Numbered from the stretch's first letter, positions 20,707 through 33,618 are shown. The stretch: DNA of 47,960 bases from Lelliottia nimipressuralis (GCF_004402045.1 NZ_SOMG01000009.1:1-47960), one strand, 5' to 3'. Program-made: numbers and translations. Notes: generated by a model not told the origin, from the sequence alone.

Positions 20707-22068
20707 TTACTCCTCTGGGTCGTTGAATCCTAACAGCCAGGTAAACAGGAACCCGGCGATCACCGCCACTAAATAGCCTAACAGATAGAGCATCACTTTT
20801 CCGGTCACGATGGTTAATGCCAGCGGTAAACCGGAAAGACCAAAAGTAATTACGGTAGCGACTTTCCAGTAGCTGATCAGCGCTCCGCCGACCGCACCGC
20901 CCAGACACGCCGCGAGGAACGGTTTACCCAGCGGCAGCGTAACGCCGAAAATCAGCGGCTCGCCAATGCCGAGCAGCCCGACCGGGAGCGCGCCTTTAAT
21001 CACTTTTTTCAGGCGCGCGTTGCGGGTTTTCATCAGTACGGCAATCGCCGCGCCGACCTGCCCCACGCCCGCCATCGACAGGATAGGCAGCAGCGCGTTA
21101 TAGCCATGCGACTGCACCAGCTCGACGTGGATCGGCACCAGTCCCTGGTGAAGGCCGGTCAGCACCAGCGGCAGGAAGGTGCCTGACAGCACCGCCCCCA
21201 CTAACAGGCCGCCGCGGTCAATAGCCAGAGACGCACCGTGAGCAATGGCTTCAGAGATCCACCCGCCTAACGGCTGAAGGGCCACAATCGCTACGGTACC
21301 GGTAATTAACGTGGTCAACAGCGGGTTGAGAATCAGCTCGATCGAGCCGGGCAGAACCGCGCGAAGCCTTTTCTCGATCCAGCACATCAGAATGACCACC
21401 AGCAGCACCGCAATCACCCCGCCGCGGCCCGGCTGAAGTGCCTCACCAAACAGCGTTATCTGCGCCAGCTGCGGGCTGGACAAGATCCCCGCCATTACCC
21501 CGCCCATGGCCAGCGATCCGCCAAACACCTTTGCGGTATTCACCCCGACCAGAATGTTCATGATGGCAAACACCGCGCTGCCGAAGATCCCAAGGATACC
21601 CAACAGGTTCGGATACTGCGTGGCAAAATCCCCCACGATATCCGGCCGCTTGAGGATATTGATGATCCCGGTGATCAAACCTGAGGCAATAAACGCCGGG
21701 ATCAGCGGAATAAAGACGTTTGCCAGCTGGCGCAGCGCATCGCTCATGGGGGCTTTGTATTTGGCCTTCGCCTGCGCTTTGGTACGTTCAGCATCGTCAA
21801 TCGACACGCTCGCTTCGCCACCCATCAACGCACGCATGGCATCGACAACCTGCGCCGCTTTCCCCGGCCCGACAATCAGCTGATGCTGTTGCCCCTGTTT
21901 CACATAGCCGCTGACGCCGGAAAGTTGCTTCAGACGCGGCACGTCAAGGTGGTCGTCGCTATGCACCTCGACGCGCACGCGCGTCATGCAGTTTTCGAGA
22001 CGCTGAATATTTTTTTCCCCACCAATCCCCTGCAGGATTTCGCTGGCGAGCGCTGCTGTTTTGTCCAT
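20707..22068 (-). CDS. murP: PTS EIIBC component, N-acetylmuramic acid type
   Basis: This glucose-family PTS permease has an N-terminal EIIB domain with phospho-Cys27 (ENCMTRVRVEV) and a C-terminal EIIC membrane domain of about ten helices. The EIIC domain has the IGEPLIFGVTLP loop typical of the family. There is no EIIA domain, so it would rely on a general EIIA such as Crr. MurNAc is predicted as substrate because the gene lies 11 bases downstream of murQ. At 453 residues it is shorter than E. coli MurP (474) and clearly diverged from it, so the symbol rests on context as much as on similarity. Confidence 0.8.
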   Translation of the reverse strand: MDKTAALASEILQGIGGEKNIQRLENCMTRVRVEVHSDDHLDVPRLKQLSGVSGYVKQGQQHQLIVGPGKAAQVVDAMRALMGGEASVSIDDAERTKAQAKAKYKAPMSDALRQLANVFIPLIPAFIASGLITGIINILKRPDIVGDFATQYPNLLGILGIFGSAVFAIMNILVGVNTAKVFGGSLAMGGVMAGILSSPQLAQITLFGEALQPGRGGVIAVLLVVILMCWIEKRLRAVLPGSIELILNPLLTTLITGTVAIVALQPLGGWISEAIAHGASLAIDRGGLLVGAVLSGTFLPLVLTGLHQGLVPIHVELVQSHGYNALLPILSMAGVGQVGAAIAVLMKTRNARLKKVIKGALPVGLLGIGEPLIFGVTLPLGKPFLAACLGGAVGGALISYWKVATVITFGLSGLPLALTIVTGKVMLYLLGYLVAVIAGFLFTWLLGFNDPEE

Positions 22069-22079
22069 ACACGCCTCTG

Positions 22080-22973
22080 TTAGTTTTCTAGTGCCGCCCG
22101 TAAGAAACCATTATGCGCATCAAGTTTGGCTCTCGCGGCCGCCGCATCCAGCCCGCTTAAGATCATCAGAATGGCTGGTTTAACATCGTGATCGGTCTGT
22201 TTGAGTACCGCTTCTGCCTCTTCACGGCCTGCGCCTGTCGCTTCCATCACCATGCGGCAGGCTCTGTCCACCAGCTTGACGTTGGTGGCCTGCATATCCA
22301 CCATCAGGTTCTGGTAGACCTTGCCGAATTTCACCATCGCGCCGGTGGAGATCATATTGAGCACCAGCTTTTGCGCGGTCCCGGATTTGAGGCGCGTGGA
22401 GCCGGTAAGCGCTTCCGGCCCGACAACCGGAGAGATGGCAATAGCGGCCACCTGCGCAATCGGCGAGCCCGGGTTGCAGGAGATAGCCACCGTCGTGCAG
22501 CCGGTCTGGTTGGCGTATTCCAGGCCGCCAATGACGTACGGCGTGCGCCCGGATGCCGCCAGCCCAACCACCAGATCCTTCGCCGTCAGGTTCAGATCCT
22601 TCAGGTCATCCTCACCCAGCTGTTTGTTATCTTCCGCTCCTTCAACGGCTTTCAGCAGCGCACCGGGTCCACCGGCAATCAACCCAACGACCAGACCGTG
22701 CGGAACCCCAAAGGTCGGCGGACATTCTGAAGCATCCAGGACCCCAAGACGCCCGCTGGTTCCGGCCCCCATGTAGATAATACGACCGCCGGCCTTGAGG
22801 GCTTCCGCCGCCGCATCGACCGCCTTCGCCACCTCGGGTAATGTTTCTTTCACTGCCTGCGCGACCAGCGTATCCTGCTGATTAAAGCGGTTAACCAGCT
22901 CCAGGGTGGAGAGCGCATCCAGATCCATGGTTTGCGGGTTACGCGTTTCAGAAACAAGTGAGCCAAGATTCAT
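22080..22973 (-). CDS. murQ: N-acetylmuramic acid 6-phosphate etherase
   Basis: MurQ removes the lactyl ether from MurNAc-6-phosphate to give GlcNAc-6-phosphate in cell-wall recycling. The 297-residue SIS-fold protein shows the signature [20 protein letters not shown] (about 68-87), the second block [20 protein letters not shown] and a C-terminal helical domain. The ATG at 22973 has a GAGG ribosome-binding site eight bases upstream. It heads a murQ-murP unit divergent from yfhH. In E. coli, murQ lies elsewhere with murR and murP; here it occupies the pgpC-yfhH junction. Confidence 0.93.
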   Translation of the reverse strand: MNLGSLVSETRNPQTMDLDALSTLELVNRFNQQDTLVAQAVKETLPEVAKAVDAAAEALKAGGRIIYMGAGTSGRLGVLDASECPPTFGVPHGLVVGLIAGGPGALLKAVEGAEDNKQLGEDDLKDLNLTAKDLVVGLAASGRTPYVIGGLEYANQTGCTTVAISCNPGSPIAQVAAIAISPVVGPEALTGSTRLKSGTAQKLVLNMISTGAMVKFGKVYQNLMVDMQATNVKLVDRACRMVMEATGAGREEAEAVLKQTDHDVKPAILMILSGLDAAAARAKLDAHNGFLRAALEN

Positions 22974-22986
22974 TTTTGTACCTCAA

Positions 22987-22999
22987 GAATTTTTAATTC
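22987..22999. promoter_or_regulatory. Candidate YfhH operator 1
   Basis: GAATTTTTAATTC is a GAATN5ATTC palindrome in the murQ 5' region. A second copy is centred 33 bases away, and both are followed by AT. The proposal that YfhH binds them is inference. Confidence 0.45.
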
Positions 23000-23019
23000 A
23001 TAATAATCACACTATAATG

Positions 23020-23032
23020 GAATATAAAATTC
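23020..23032. promoter_or_regulatory. Candidate YfhH operator 2
   Basis: GAATATAAAATTC repeats the GAATN5ATTC pattern midway between murQ and yfhH. Its centre is 33 bases, about three helical turns, from operator 1, which suits cooperative binding. Confidence 0.45.
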
Positions 23033-23090
23033 ATTCAGGCGAGCAAAATCCGTATTTGCGCATATAATCACATTTTCGCCAGGAGACCAT

Positions 23091-24622
<1,532 letters not shown>

Positions 24623-24623
<1 letters not shown>

Positions 24624-25354
24624 TACTGACGCGCTTCCTGCATCAGGCGTTTCATTTCTGAAACCGCCTCTTTCAGGCCGCTCATCACTGCACGGCCAAT
24701 AATGGCGTGGCCGATATTCAGCTCATGCATTTCCGGCAGGGCAGCGATGGCTTTAACGTTGTGGTAGGTCAGGCCGTGTCCGGCGTTGACCTTCAGCCCC
24801 AGGCTTGAGGCATAAGTGGCCGCTTTAGCGATACGTTCCAGTTCTTTGGACTGTTCGGCATCGTTTTTGGCATCGGCATAGCAGCCGGTGTGAATTTCGA
24901 TATACGGCGCGCCCACGTCGGCTGCCGCTTTAATCTGGGTGAAATCGGCGTCGATAAACAGGGAAACCAGGATACCGGCATCCGCAAGACGTTTGCAGGC
25001 ATCGCGCATTTTGTCGATCTGCCCGGCAACATCCAGACCGCCTTCGGTCGTCACTTCCTGACGCTTTTCCGGTACCAGGCAGCAGAAATGCGGTTGGGTC
25101 TCGCAGGCAATGGCCAGCATCTCTTCAGTGACCGCCATCTCCAGATTCATACGGGTGTCCAGCGTCTGACGCAGAATGCGCACGTCGCGGTCGGTGATAT
25201 GGCGGCGGTCTTCACGCAGGTGAACGGTAATGCCGTCGGCGCCAGCCTGCTCGGCGATAAACGCCGCCTGAACCGGATCGGGATAAGCCGTACCGCGCGC
25301 ATTACGCAGCGTGGCGATGTGATCAATGTTGACGCCTAACAGTAATTCAGCCAT
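24623..25354 (-). CDS. pdxJ: Pyridoxine 5'-phosphate synthase
   Basis: PdxJ joins 1-deoxyxylulose 5-phosphate and 3-amino-1-hydroxyacetone 1-phosphate to form pyridoxine 5'-phosphate, the last ring-closing step of vitamin B6 synthesis. The 243-residue TIM barrel shows [18 protein letters not shown] at the N-terminus, the HLREDRRHI phosphate-handling loop and the C-terminal [10 protein letters not shown] and [11 protein letters not shown] motifs. It ends in a one-base overlap with acpS. A REP-like repeat occupies most of the 75-base gap from recO. Confidence 0.97.
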
Positions 25355-25382
25355 GACAATCCTCGGTATTTTGGTTCATTTC

Positions 25383-25421
25383 CCTTCCCCCTTTCCCTCC
25401 GGGAGAGGGCTGGGGTGAGGG
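25383..25421. repeat. REP-like CCCTC/GGGAGAGGGCTGGGGTGAGGG repeat
   Basis: The gap between recO and pdxJ contains TTTCCCTCCGGGAGAGGGCT followed by GGGGTGAGGGG. It is a hairpin-forming repeat with the same core as 1804-1826 plus the GCTGGGGTGAGG tail, a dispersed element common in many enterics. It interrupts an otherwise continuous operon and may lower expression of the genes beyond it. Confidence 0.7.
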
Positions 25422-25429
25422 GTAAAACA

Positions 25430-26137
25430 TTAACGTTTCGGTATAAACTGCCTGAATAATTCGCGACTCTTTAAGGGCTTGCCGCCAAGATACGGCTTGA
25501 GGGCAATCCGGGTAAAGCGTTTTGCCGCACGCAGGGTGTCCTGATCGGGAAACTCGCGTTCATACAGCGCCCGGAGCTGGCGCCCGGTGAACGTGCTGTT
25601 ATCCATCACGATGCTGGCGATAAAACCTTTTTCTTCCCGATACCGGTAGGTCATCCCGTCTTCGACCTCGTCTCCACTCCCCGCACAGTGCAGAAAATCA
25701 ACGCCGTAGCCCAGGTGGCCCAGCAGCGCCAGCTCAAAACGACGCAGGGCGGGTTCGGGCGTGCCGGTTGCGCCAGCCAGCGCCTGGATACAGTGCAGAT
25801 AATCGAAGAAAAGTTCAGAGAAGCGAGTCTCATGTTCAAGAACCCGTGAGATGAGTTCATTGACATACAAGCCGCTGTAGAGCGTGATACCGGAAAGGGG
25901 GAGCGCCAGGGAGACGGCTTCGGCACTGCGCAGGGTTTTGACTTCCCCTCGCCCACCAAAGCGAACCAGCAGCGGCGTGAAAGGCTGTAAGGCACCTTTC
26001 AGATTAGAACGTTTGGAACGTGCGCCTTTCGCAACAAGGCGCACGCGACCCGACTCTTCCGTGAAGACGTCCAGCATAAGGCTGGTTTCGCTCCAGGGAC
26101 GACTATGCAGGACAAAGGCGCGCTGCCATCCATCCAT
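25430..26137 (-). CDS. recO: DNA repair protein RecO
   Basis: RecO helps RecR load RecA onto SSB-coated single-stranded DNA in the RecFOR repair pathway. The 235-residue product has the N-terminal OB-fold ([20 protein letters not shown], then [15 protein letters not shown]) and the helical C-terminal part with [12 protein letters not shown]. It is slightly shorter than E. coli RecO (242). It follows era by 17 bases. In other bacteria recO sometimes has zinc-binding cysteines; few are seen here, as in E. coli. Confidence 0.95.
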   Translation of the reverse strand: MDGWQRAFVLHSRPWSETSLMLDVFTEESGRVRLVAKGARSKRSNLKGALQPFTPLLVRFGGRGEVKTLRSAEAVSLALPLSGITLYSGLYVNELISRVLEHETRFSELFFDYLHCIQALAGATGTPEPALRRFELALLGHLGYGVDFLHCAGSGDEVEDGMTYRYREEKGFIASIVMDNSTFTGRQLRALYEREFPDQDTLRAAKRFTRIALKPYLGGKPLKSRELFRQFIPKR

Positions 26138-26154
26138 ATGCTCGTCGTCTTAGT

Positions 26155-27857
<1,703 letters not shown>

Positions 27858-27917
27858 CTATACACAACGACAGGGGATGTCGTTAGTTCGAAGTGATTTA
27901 TAGTGGAAATAATTCGC

Positions 27918-27941
27918 GTAGCCGCTAATTAAAGCGGCTAC
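27918..27941 (-). other. Hairpin between lepB and rnc
   Basis: GTAGCCGCT (27918-27926) pairs with AGCGGCTAC (27933-27941) around a six-base AT-rich loop. The minus strand after it is AT-rich but lacks a T run, so it would be at most a weak attenuator between lepB and rnc. Confidence 0.55.
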
Positions 27942-27959
27942 ACGTTCATTTATTGAGAA

Positions 27960-28934
27960 TTAATGGATTCCGCCAATACGATTCAGGCGTACACCGGTCG
28001 GCCATTCGCCTTCCTGCTTCTCAAAACTCATCCAGATTGCGGTCGCTTTACCGACCAGATTCGCTTCCGGCACAAAGCCCCAGTAACGGCTGTCCGCAGA
28101 ATTATCGCGGTTATCACCCATCATGAAGTAATGTCCTGGCGGCACAATCCAGCTCGCCAGCTGCTGACCCGGTTGCTGATAGTACATACCCAGTTGATCC
28201 TGCGCGATGGGCACGGTGAGGATCCGGTGAGTCACATCACCCAGCGTCTCTTTGCGTTCGACCAGACGAATACCGTTCTCTTTGGTTTCGCCTTTCGGGA
28301 CCTGGAAGAAACCGCTGGTTGCTTCGCCACCGTTACGACGCGCAAAGGTCTGCACAAAATCACTTGGCTCAACGTTTGAGTAGGTGATTGGCAGCGCATT
28401 TTCACATGCGGTCCCGGAGCTGCAGCCCGGCTGAACGGTGACTTCCTTCGCAACCGGATCGTAAGTCACTTTATCACCCGGCAGACCTACCGCGCGCTTG
28501 ATGTAGTCCAGGCGCGGATCTTCCGGATATTTAAACACCACGATGTCGCCGCGTTTTGGATGACCGGTTTCGATCAGCGTTTTCTGGTAGATAGGATCTT
28601 TAATGCCGTAGGCAAACTTCTCTACCAGAATAAAATCACCAATCAGCAGCGTTGGCATCATTGAACCTGATGGGATCTGGAACGGCTCGTAAATAAACGA
28701 ACGTACCACCAGCACAATGGCCAGCACCGGAAATACCGAGGCACCCGTTTCCAGCCAGCCCGGTTTCGGGCCGACTTTCTTCAGGGTTTTCGCGTCAATC
28801 CCATCGCCTGTGGCTGCCTGCGCGGCAGCCTGACGTTCACGGCGTTTAGGGGCGAAAATAAACTTATCCAGACACCACAGCAGACCTGTCACCAGGGTAG
28901 CAATGACCAGGATCAGGGCAAACATGTTCGCCAT
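27960..28934 (-). CDS. lepB: Signal peptidase I
   Basis: LepB removes signal peptides from exported proteins at the outer face of the inner membrane. The 324-residue product has two N-terminal membrane helices (about 4-22 and 62-77), then the periplasmic catalytic domain with Ser91 (IPSGSMMPTL) and Lys146 (YIKRAVGLPGD) forming the dyad. Further conserved boxes include MMGDNRDNSADSRYWGFV. The length equals that of E. coli. It starts 15 bases after lepA and is probably co-transcribed with it. Confidence 0.98.
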   Translation of the reverse strand: MANMFALILVIATLVTGLLWCLDKFIFAPKRRERQAAAQAATGDGIDAKTLKKVGPKPGWLETGASVFPVLAIVLVVRSFIYEPFQIPSGSMMPTLLIGDFILVEKFAYGIKDPIYQKTLIETGHPKRGDIVVFKYPEDPRLDYIKRAVGLPGDKVTYDPVAKEVTVQPGCSSGTACENALPITYSNVEPSDFVQTFARRNGGEATSGFFQVPKGETKENGIRLVERKETLGDVTHRILTVPIAQDQLGMYYQQPGQQLASWIVPPGHYFMMGDNRDNSADSRYWGFVPEANLVGKATAIWMSFEKQEGEWPTGVRLNRIGGIH

Positions 28935-28949
28935 GCCAACTCCTTAGGG

Positions 28950-30749
28950 TTATTTTCCGTCTTTACCAACGTGAAGAATGGCAAGGAATGCTTCCTGCGG
29001 CAGCTCGACGTTACCGACCTGCTTCATACGCTTCTTACCTTCTTTCTGCTTCTGCAGCAGCTTTTTCTTACGGCTGACGTCACCGCCATAGCACTTCGCC
29101 AGAACGTTTTTACGCAGCTGTTTCACGGTAGAACGCGCGATAATGTGGTTGCCGATGGCCGCCTGAATCGCGATATCGAACTGCTGACGCGGGATCAGCT
29201 CTTTCATCTTCTCAACCAGCTCGCGGCCACGGTATGGCGCATTGTCGTTGTGGGTGATCAGCGCCAGCGCATCCACACGCTCGCCGTTGATCAGCACGTC
29301 CACACGCACCATGTTGGAGGCCTGGAAGCGTTTGAAGTTGTAATCCAGTGACGCATAACCACGGGAGGTCGACTTCAGACGGTCGAAGAAGTCGAGTACC
29401 ACTTCCGCCATCGGGATTTCATAGGTCAGCGCCACCTGGTTACCGTGGTAAACCATGTTGGTCTGCACGCCACGCTTCTCAATACACAGCGTAATAACGT
29501 TACCCAGGAACTCCTGCGGCAGCAGCATGTGACACTCTGCAATCGGCTCACGCAGCTCCTGAATGTTGTTCAGCGGCGGAAGCTTGGACGGGCTGTCGAC
29601 GTAGATCACTTCTTTCGAGGTGGTTTCAACTTCATACACTACCGTCGGTGCGGTGGTGATCAGATCCAGATCGTATTCACGCTCCAGACGCTCCTGAATG
29701 ATCTCCATGTGCAGCAGACCGAGGAAGCCGCAGCGGAAGCCGAAGCCCAGCGCCGTTGAACTTTCTGGCTCGTAGAACAGGGAAGCATCGTTCAGGCTCA
29801 GTTTACCGAGCGCATCACGGAAGTTTTCGTAGTCGTCAGAGCTGACCGGGAACAGGCCCGCGTAAACCTGCGGTTTCACCTTTTTAAAGCCTGGCAGCGC
29901 TTTATCTGCCGGGTTACGCGCACCGGTCAGGGTATCGCCCACCGGCGCACCGAGGATGTCTTTAATTGCGCAGACCAGCCAGCCTACCTCGCCGCATGTC
30001 AGCTCGGTACGGTCAACCTGTTTAGGCGTGAAGATGCCCAGACGATCGGCGTTATAGACCTGTCCGGTACTCATTACTTTGATTTTGTCGCCTTTACGCA
30101 TGGTGCCGTTTTTAATACGCACCAGGGAGACAACGCCCAGGTAGTTATCGAACCAGGAGTCGATAATCAGCGCCTGCAGCGGGGCATCCGGATCGCCTTC
30201 CGGAGCAGGAATATCACGTACCAGGCGTTCCAGCACGTCGGTTACGCCTACACCGGTTTTAGCGGAGCAGCGCACGGCGTCGGTCGCGTCAATGCCGACA
30301 ATATCTTCAATCTCTTCCGCTACGCGCTCAGGATCGGCAGCTGGCAGGTCGATCTTGTTCAGGACCGGCACAACCTCGAGATCCATTTCCATCGCGGTGT
30401 AGCAGTTTGCCAAAGTCTGGGCTTCTACGCCCTGCCCGGCATCCACCACCAGCAGCGCGCCTTCACAGGCCGCCAGTGAGCGTGAAACCTCATAGGAGAA
30501 GTCAACGTGGCCTGGGGTGTCGATAAAGTTCAACTGATAGGTTTCGCCATCAGCCGCTTTGTAATCAAGCGTGACGCTCTGCGCTTTAATGGTGATACCG
30601 CGTTCGCGTTCCAGGTCCATGGAGTCCAGAACCTGGGCTTCCATTTCACGATCAGACAGGCCACCGCAAATCTGGATAATACGGTCAGACAGCGTCGACT
30701 TACCGTGGTCAATGTGAGCAATGATCGAAAAGTTACGTATGTTCTTCAT
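28950..30749 (-). CDS. lepA: Elongation factor 4 (LepA)
   Basis: LepA/EF4 is a ribosome-binding GTPase implicated in initiation and 30S assembly. The 599-residue product shows G1 [10 protein letters not shown]3 DTPGH and G4 NKID in the first 140 residues. EF-G-like domains II, III and V follow, then the LepA-specific C-terminal domain (about 490-599, ending [17 protein letters not shown]). It leads the lepA-lepB pair. The region between it and rseC holds only the rseC terminator and no other gene. Confidence 0.98.
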   Translation of the reverse strand: MKNIRNFSIIAHIDHGKSTLSDRIIQICGGLSDREMEAQVLDSMDLERERGITIKAQSVTLDYKAADGETYQLNFIDTPGHVDFSYEVSRSLAACEGALLVVDAGQGVEAQTLANCYTAMEMDLEVVPVLNKIDLPAADPERVAEEIEDIVGIDATDAVRCSAKTGVGVTDVLERLVRDIPAPEGDPDAPLQALIIDSWFDNYLGVVSLVRIKNGTMRKGDKIKVMSTGQVYNADRLGIFTPKQVDRTELTCGEVGWLVCAIKDILGAPVGDTLTGARNPADKALPGFKKVKPQVYAGLFPVSSDDYENFRDALGKLSLNDASLFYEPESSTALGFGFRCGFLGLLHMEIIQERLEREYDLDLITTAPTVVYEVETTSKEVIYVDSPSKLPPLNNIQELREPIAECHMLLPQEFLGNVITLCIEKRGVQTNMVYHGNQVALTYEIPMAEVVLDFFDRLKSTSRGYASLDYNFKRFQASNMVRVDVLINGERVDALALITHNDNAPYRGRELVEKMKELIPRQQFDIAIQAAIGNHIIARSTVKQLRKNVLAKCYGGDVSRKKKLLQKQKEGKKRMKQVGNVELPQEAFLAILHVGKDGK

Positions 30750-30910
30750 ATAGTTAAATAATTATGCCTTACGAATTCCTGGAGGCCGCTGTTCTTAGCC
30801 TGACGTTTTTCAGTGCGAAAACGCAGCATTCTACACTACATCCTCACAACCTGGAAATGCACTTAGAGACAGGTATAGCGTGAAGAAAGGGTGTTTTCTG
30901 TTTTAGGGCG

Positions 30911-30943
30911 TAAAAAATGATAAAGCCCGATGAATCACCGGGC
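30911..30943 (-). terminator. Intrinsic terminator overlapping the rseC stop codon
   Basis: On the minus strand GCCCG (30943-30939) pairs with CGGGC (30929-30925), followed by TTTATCATTTTTT. The rseC TGA stop (30937-30935) lies in the loop. It ends the rpoE-rseABC transcript before lepA. Confidence 0.82.
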
Positions 30944-31411
30944 CTCAGAAGAGAGCGTCTCGACACGAAGCTGGTCTGGCGCCAGCCCAACGCTGAGAAT
31001 GACAGGCTGCCACTCCTTGCGCGCGGCGAGCGTCGGGGAAAGACCTTTGGCAAGCCAGAACCCGCCCACGCCACCCAATGCGGCACCGCACATGGCGGCC
31101 ACATCGGTACCAAACAGCATCTGGAATATGCCGCCAATAATAAACAGCCCGACCAGCGGAGAGAGATAAACCAGCATCGCGGAACTGAGCAGGCTACCTT
31201 CAGCAATGCCCAGCTCGACCTTCTGCCCCACCATCAGCGGCTGTTCACTGGGCACTGAAATCGTGTGCGATGTTTGCGGCCCGAGCTTATTCAGCACGCG
31301 ACTGCCGCAGCCCGCTCTGGAGGCACAACTATTACATGAAGCTTTTACGTCGCAGCTTACGAGCGCAATGCCATTCTGCCACGATACAACCGTAGCCCAC
31401 TCTTTGATCAT
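30935..31411 (-). CDS. rseC: SoxR-reducing / sigmaE operon protein RseC
   Basis: RseC is an inner-membrane protein of the sigmaE operon. It is also linked to the Rsx/Rnf complex that keeps SoxR reduced. The 158-residue product has an N-terminal cysteine cluster (SCDVKASCNSCASRAGCG, residues about 20-37) and two membrane helices (about 75-120). The ATG overlaps the rseB stop codon (ATGA). Its own stop codon is inside the loop of the operon terminator, a compact 3' end. Its precise molecular role remains unclear. Confidence 0.95.
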   Translation of the reverse strand: MIKEWATVVSWQNGIALVSCDVKASCNSCASRAGCGSRVLNKLGPQTSHTISVPSEQPLMVGQKVELGIAEGSLLSSAMLVYLSPLVGLFIIGGIFQMLFGTDVAAMCGAALGGVGGFWLAKGLSPTLAARKEWQPVILSVGLAPDQLRVETLSSEAR

Positions 31412-32361
31412 TGTGCGGCCCTGAATTTAATGCTGTCGGAAATGCGCTTCGCCGTTTGCGGAGGGAGTTCACCCACAATGGTGATCTCTGCGTTATCGCG
31501 TACCGTGGTGCTGACCGTACGGCGTCCGGTACGCAGCATTTGTTCGGTGCTGTTTGCCGTTGCGCGATTGATATTCACCGAGAAACTGAATAACCCGTCG
31601 GAATAGAGGCGCGATTCAACCGGCGTTTCAATCGTTGGCAGTTGACGACGGCTGCTGGATATTTCGCTAAACCCTTGTGGGATCCAGGATGGTACCCAGT
31701 TGAAATTAACGGAATCCCCTGCAGGAACAGAAAGCAGCGGCGGCAGGCTGGCTTTAGCCAGATTCTGCATGCTGTTGCCAACCTGGTTGTTCACACTGAA
31801 GGAGATAACGCGGAACTGCTCCAGCGTTTCACCGTCACGGTCGAGCAGGTCTACACGCATGGGGAGTTTGGTTTCCGCGTCAATCCAGACAATATAGCTG
31901 TAGCGCGTTCCGTCCCGGGCAACCACGCGGATCACTTCGCACAGCCTGTCCGCGATGCGCGTACGCCCTACCGAAATAAAATCATAGTAAGGAGCAAGCC
32001 GTTTGAAGTCGGTGTAAATAAGTGACGGCAGAGAATCAACGATATAGTCGCCATTCAGCGTGAAAGGCTCCAGGCCGGGCTCGAAATAGCTGATTTCATT
32101 ACCACGCTGGACAACTTCCCGACGCGGGCCATCCATCTGTAAAAGCTGGGCGAGTGGCTGGTTATCAAGACGGGCATGACGATAGCGTAACGACTCGACG
32201 CCCTGTTTATTGATGCTGATAAATGCCAACTCGTAATTGAGTGACTGGCTGGCCAGATTCATTTGCTGCAACAACGCCCCGGATGAAACATCAGCCGAGG
32301 CGTTGGCAGAGAAGAACAGGCTACCCGCCATCAGAGACATGGCGAACCAAAGTTGCTTCAT
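31408..32361 (-). CDS. rseB: SigmaE regulatory protein RseB
   Basis: RseB is a periplasmic protein that binds the RseA periplasmic domain and shields it from DegS. It senses lipoprotein-like or lipopolysaccharide-related signals. The 317-residue product has a signal peptide (AMSLMAGSLFFSANASA, cleavage near residue 23), then the large lipid-binding MucB/RseB N-terminal domain and a smaller C-terminal domain. The ATG overlaps the rseA stop by one base (TAATG). Gene order rpoE-rseA-rseB-rseC is that of E. coli. Confidence 0.96.
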   Translation of the reverse strand: MKQLWFAMSLMAGSLFFSANASADVSSGALLQQMNLASQSLNYELAFISINKQGVESLRYRHARLDNQPLAQLLQMDGPRREVVQRGNEISYFEPGLEPFTLNGDYIVDSLPSLIYTDFKRLAPYYDFISVGRTRIADRLCEVIRVVARDGTRYSYIVWIDAETKLPMRVDLLDRDGETLEQFRVISFSVNNQVGNSMQNLAKASLPPLLSVPAGDSVNFNWVPSWIPQGFSEISSSRRQLPTIETPVESRLYSDGLFSFSVNINRATANSTEQMLRTGRRTVSTTVRDNAEITIVGELPPQTAKRISDSIKFRAAQ

Positions 32362-33011
32362 TACTGCGATTGCGTTCCTAAAGTTTGGTTTCCAGGCACC
32401 TGCACAGCAGCTTGCTGTGTTTGCGCCTGCTCAAACTGAAGCTGTTCAGAGTGCAGACGACGCTGCAACTCGTAATCCTGCAACATCGCATTAATGCGAC
32501 GGCGCTGCTCCTGAACCTGCTGTTGCTGACCGCCGCTGGCGGAAGCATCAGCCGGAACACCCAGACTTACCGGGCTGGCTTTGCCCATCATCGGCAGTGT
32601 GTTAAACACTGGCGCTTCTGGCTGCTGATTAGTTTCAGACTGAGTATTATAGTGCTGGACGCCAACGATAACTGCAAGCGATACGCATGCAGCCACACCC
32701 ATTTGGGTAAGCTGGCTGGCCCACGGACGCACCTTTTGCCAGAACGGCATTTTCTGCCACTGGTGAGGCGCGGGTTGAGCTTCAGGAATCAGCGGAGTGG
32801 TCTGATGAACAGGCTCATTCTCAATCGCCGCCATGACGCGGGCTGAGATATCGAAATGGAGAACCTCGCCGGTATCACCGCGAAGGGTGTCGCGGATGAG
32901 ATGGTAGCTCTCCCAGGTCTCTTGCATTTCGGGAGAATGAGACAGCTCGTTGAGCAGCTCACTGTCCAGCGTTTCACCATCCATTAAAGCGGAAAGTTTT
33001 TCTTTCTGCAT
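32361..33011 (-). CDS. rseA: Anti-sigmaE factor RseA
   Basis: RseA is a single-pass inner-membrane protein whose cytoplasmic N-terminus binds and silences sigmaE. Stepwise cleavage by DegS, RseP and ClpXP releases it. I placed the start at 33011, MQKEKLSALMDGETLDSEL, which gives 216 residues, the E. coli length. A frame extending to 33092 runs through the end of rpoE and is unlikely. The anti-sigma domain covers about 1-65, the membrane helix about 101-118, and the periplasmic part contains PVSLGV, equivalent to the DegS cleavage region. It starts 31 bases after rpoE. Confidence 0.96.
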   Translation of the reverse strand: MQKEKLSALMDGETLDSELLNELSHSPEMQETWESYHLIRDTLRGDTGEVLHFDISARVMAAIENEPVHQTTPLIPEAQPAPHQWQKMPFWQKVRPWASQLTQMGVAACVSLAVIVGVQHYNTQSETNQQPEAPVFNTLPMMGKASPVSLGVPADASASGGQQQQVQEQRRRINAMLQDYELQRRLHSEQLQFEQAQTQQAAVQVPGNQTLGTQSQ

Positions 33012-33042
33012 GCCTAATACCTTTTCCAGTATCCCGCTATCG

Positions 33043-33618
33043 TCAACGCCTGATAAGCGGTTGAACTTTATTATCAATAGCTTCTCGCGCACGGAAAATT
33101 CGTGAACGTACCGTGCCGACCGGACAATCCATGATAGCGGCTATCTCTTCATAGCTCAGACCATCCAGCTCCCGTAACGTAATTGCCATGCGTAAATCTT
33201 CCGGAAGCGACTCGATCGTGCGAAAAACGATTTGTCTCAGTTCTTCTGACAACATTAAGTTCTCAGGGTTCGAAATTTCTTTCAATGCGCCGCCACTTTC
33301 GAAGTTTTCGGCGTCGATTGCGTCCACATCACTTGAAGGCGGACGACGGCCCTGAGCGACCAGATAATTCTTTGCCGTATTGACCGCAATACGGTACAGC
33401 CAGGTATAAAAAGCACTATCTCCCCGGAAAGAATCCAGCGCGCGATAGGCCTTAATAAAAGACTCTTGCACCACATCAGGCACGTCGCCTGACGGTACAT
33501 AGCGGGAAACCAGGCTCGCCACCTTATGCTGGTAGCGCACCACCAGTAAGTTAAAGGCCTTCTGATCTCCCTTCTGGACCCGTTCAACCAGGACCTGGTC
33601 CGTTAACTGCTCGCTCAT
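33043..33618 (-). CDS. rpoE: RNA polymerase sigma factor SigmaE
   Basis: SigmaE is the ECF sigma factor for envelope stress. The 191-residue product has region 2 (about 10-90, with VVQESFIKAYRALDSFRG) and region 4 (about 130-185, with LRELDGLSYEEIAAIMDCPV as the DNA-recognition helix-turn-helix). The start is ATG at 33618. An in-frame GTG at 33651 would add 11 residues but is not used in E. coli. The ATG overlaps the stop codon of an upstream leader frame (ATGA), as for E. coli rseD. A sigmaE-type promoter upstream supports self-activation. Confidence 0.97.
   Translation of the reverse strand: MSEQLTDQVLVERVQKGDQKAFNLLVVRYQHKVASLVSRYVPSGDVPDVVQESFIKAYRALDSFRGDSAFYTWLYRIAVNTAKNYLVAQGRRPPSSDVDAIDAENFESGGALKEISNPENLMLSEELRQIVFRTIESLPEDLRMAITLRELDGLSYEEIAAIMDCPVGTVRSRIFRAREAIDNKVQPLIRR

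Noticed and set aside
22995..23075. CRP sites between murQ and yfhH
   Set aside because: TGTGATTAT-like half sites occur twice, but neither has the matching TCACA half, so I do not call them.
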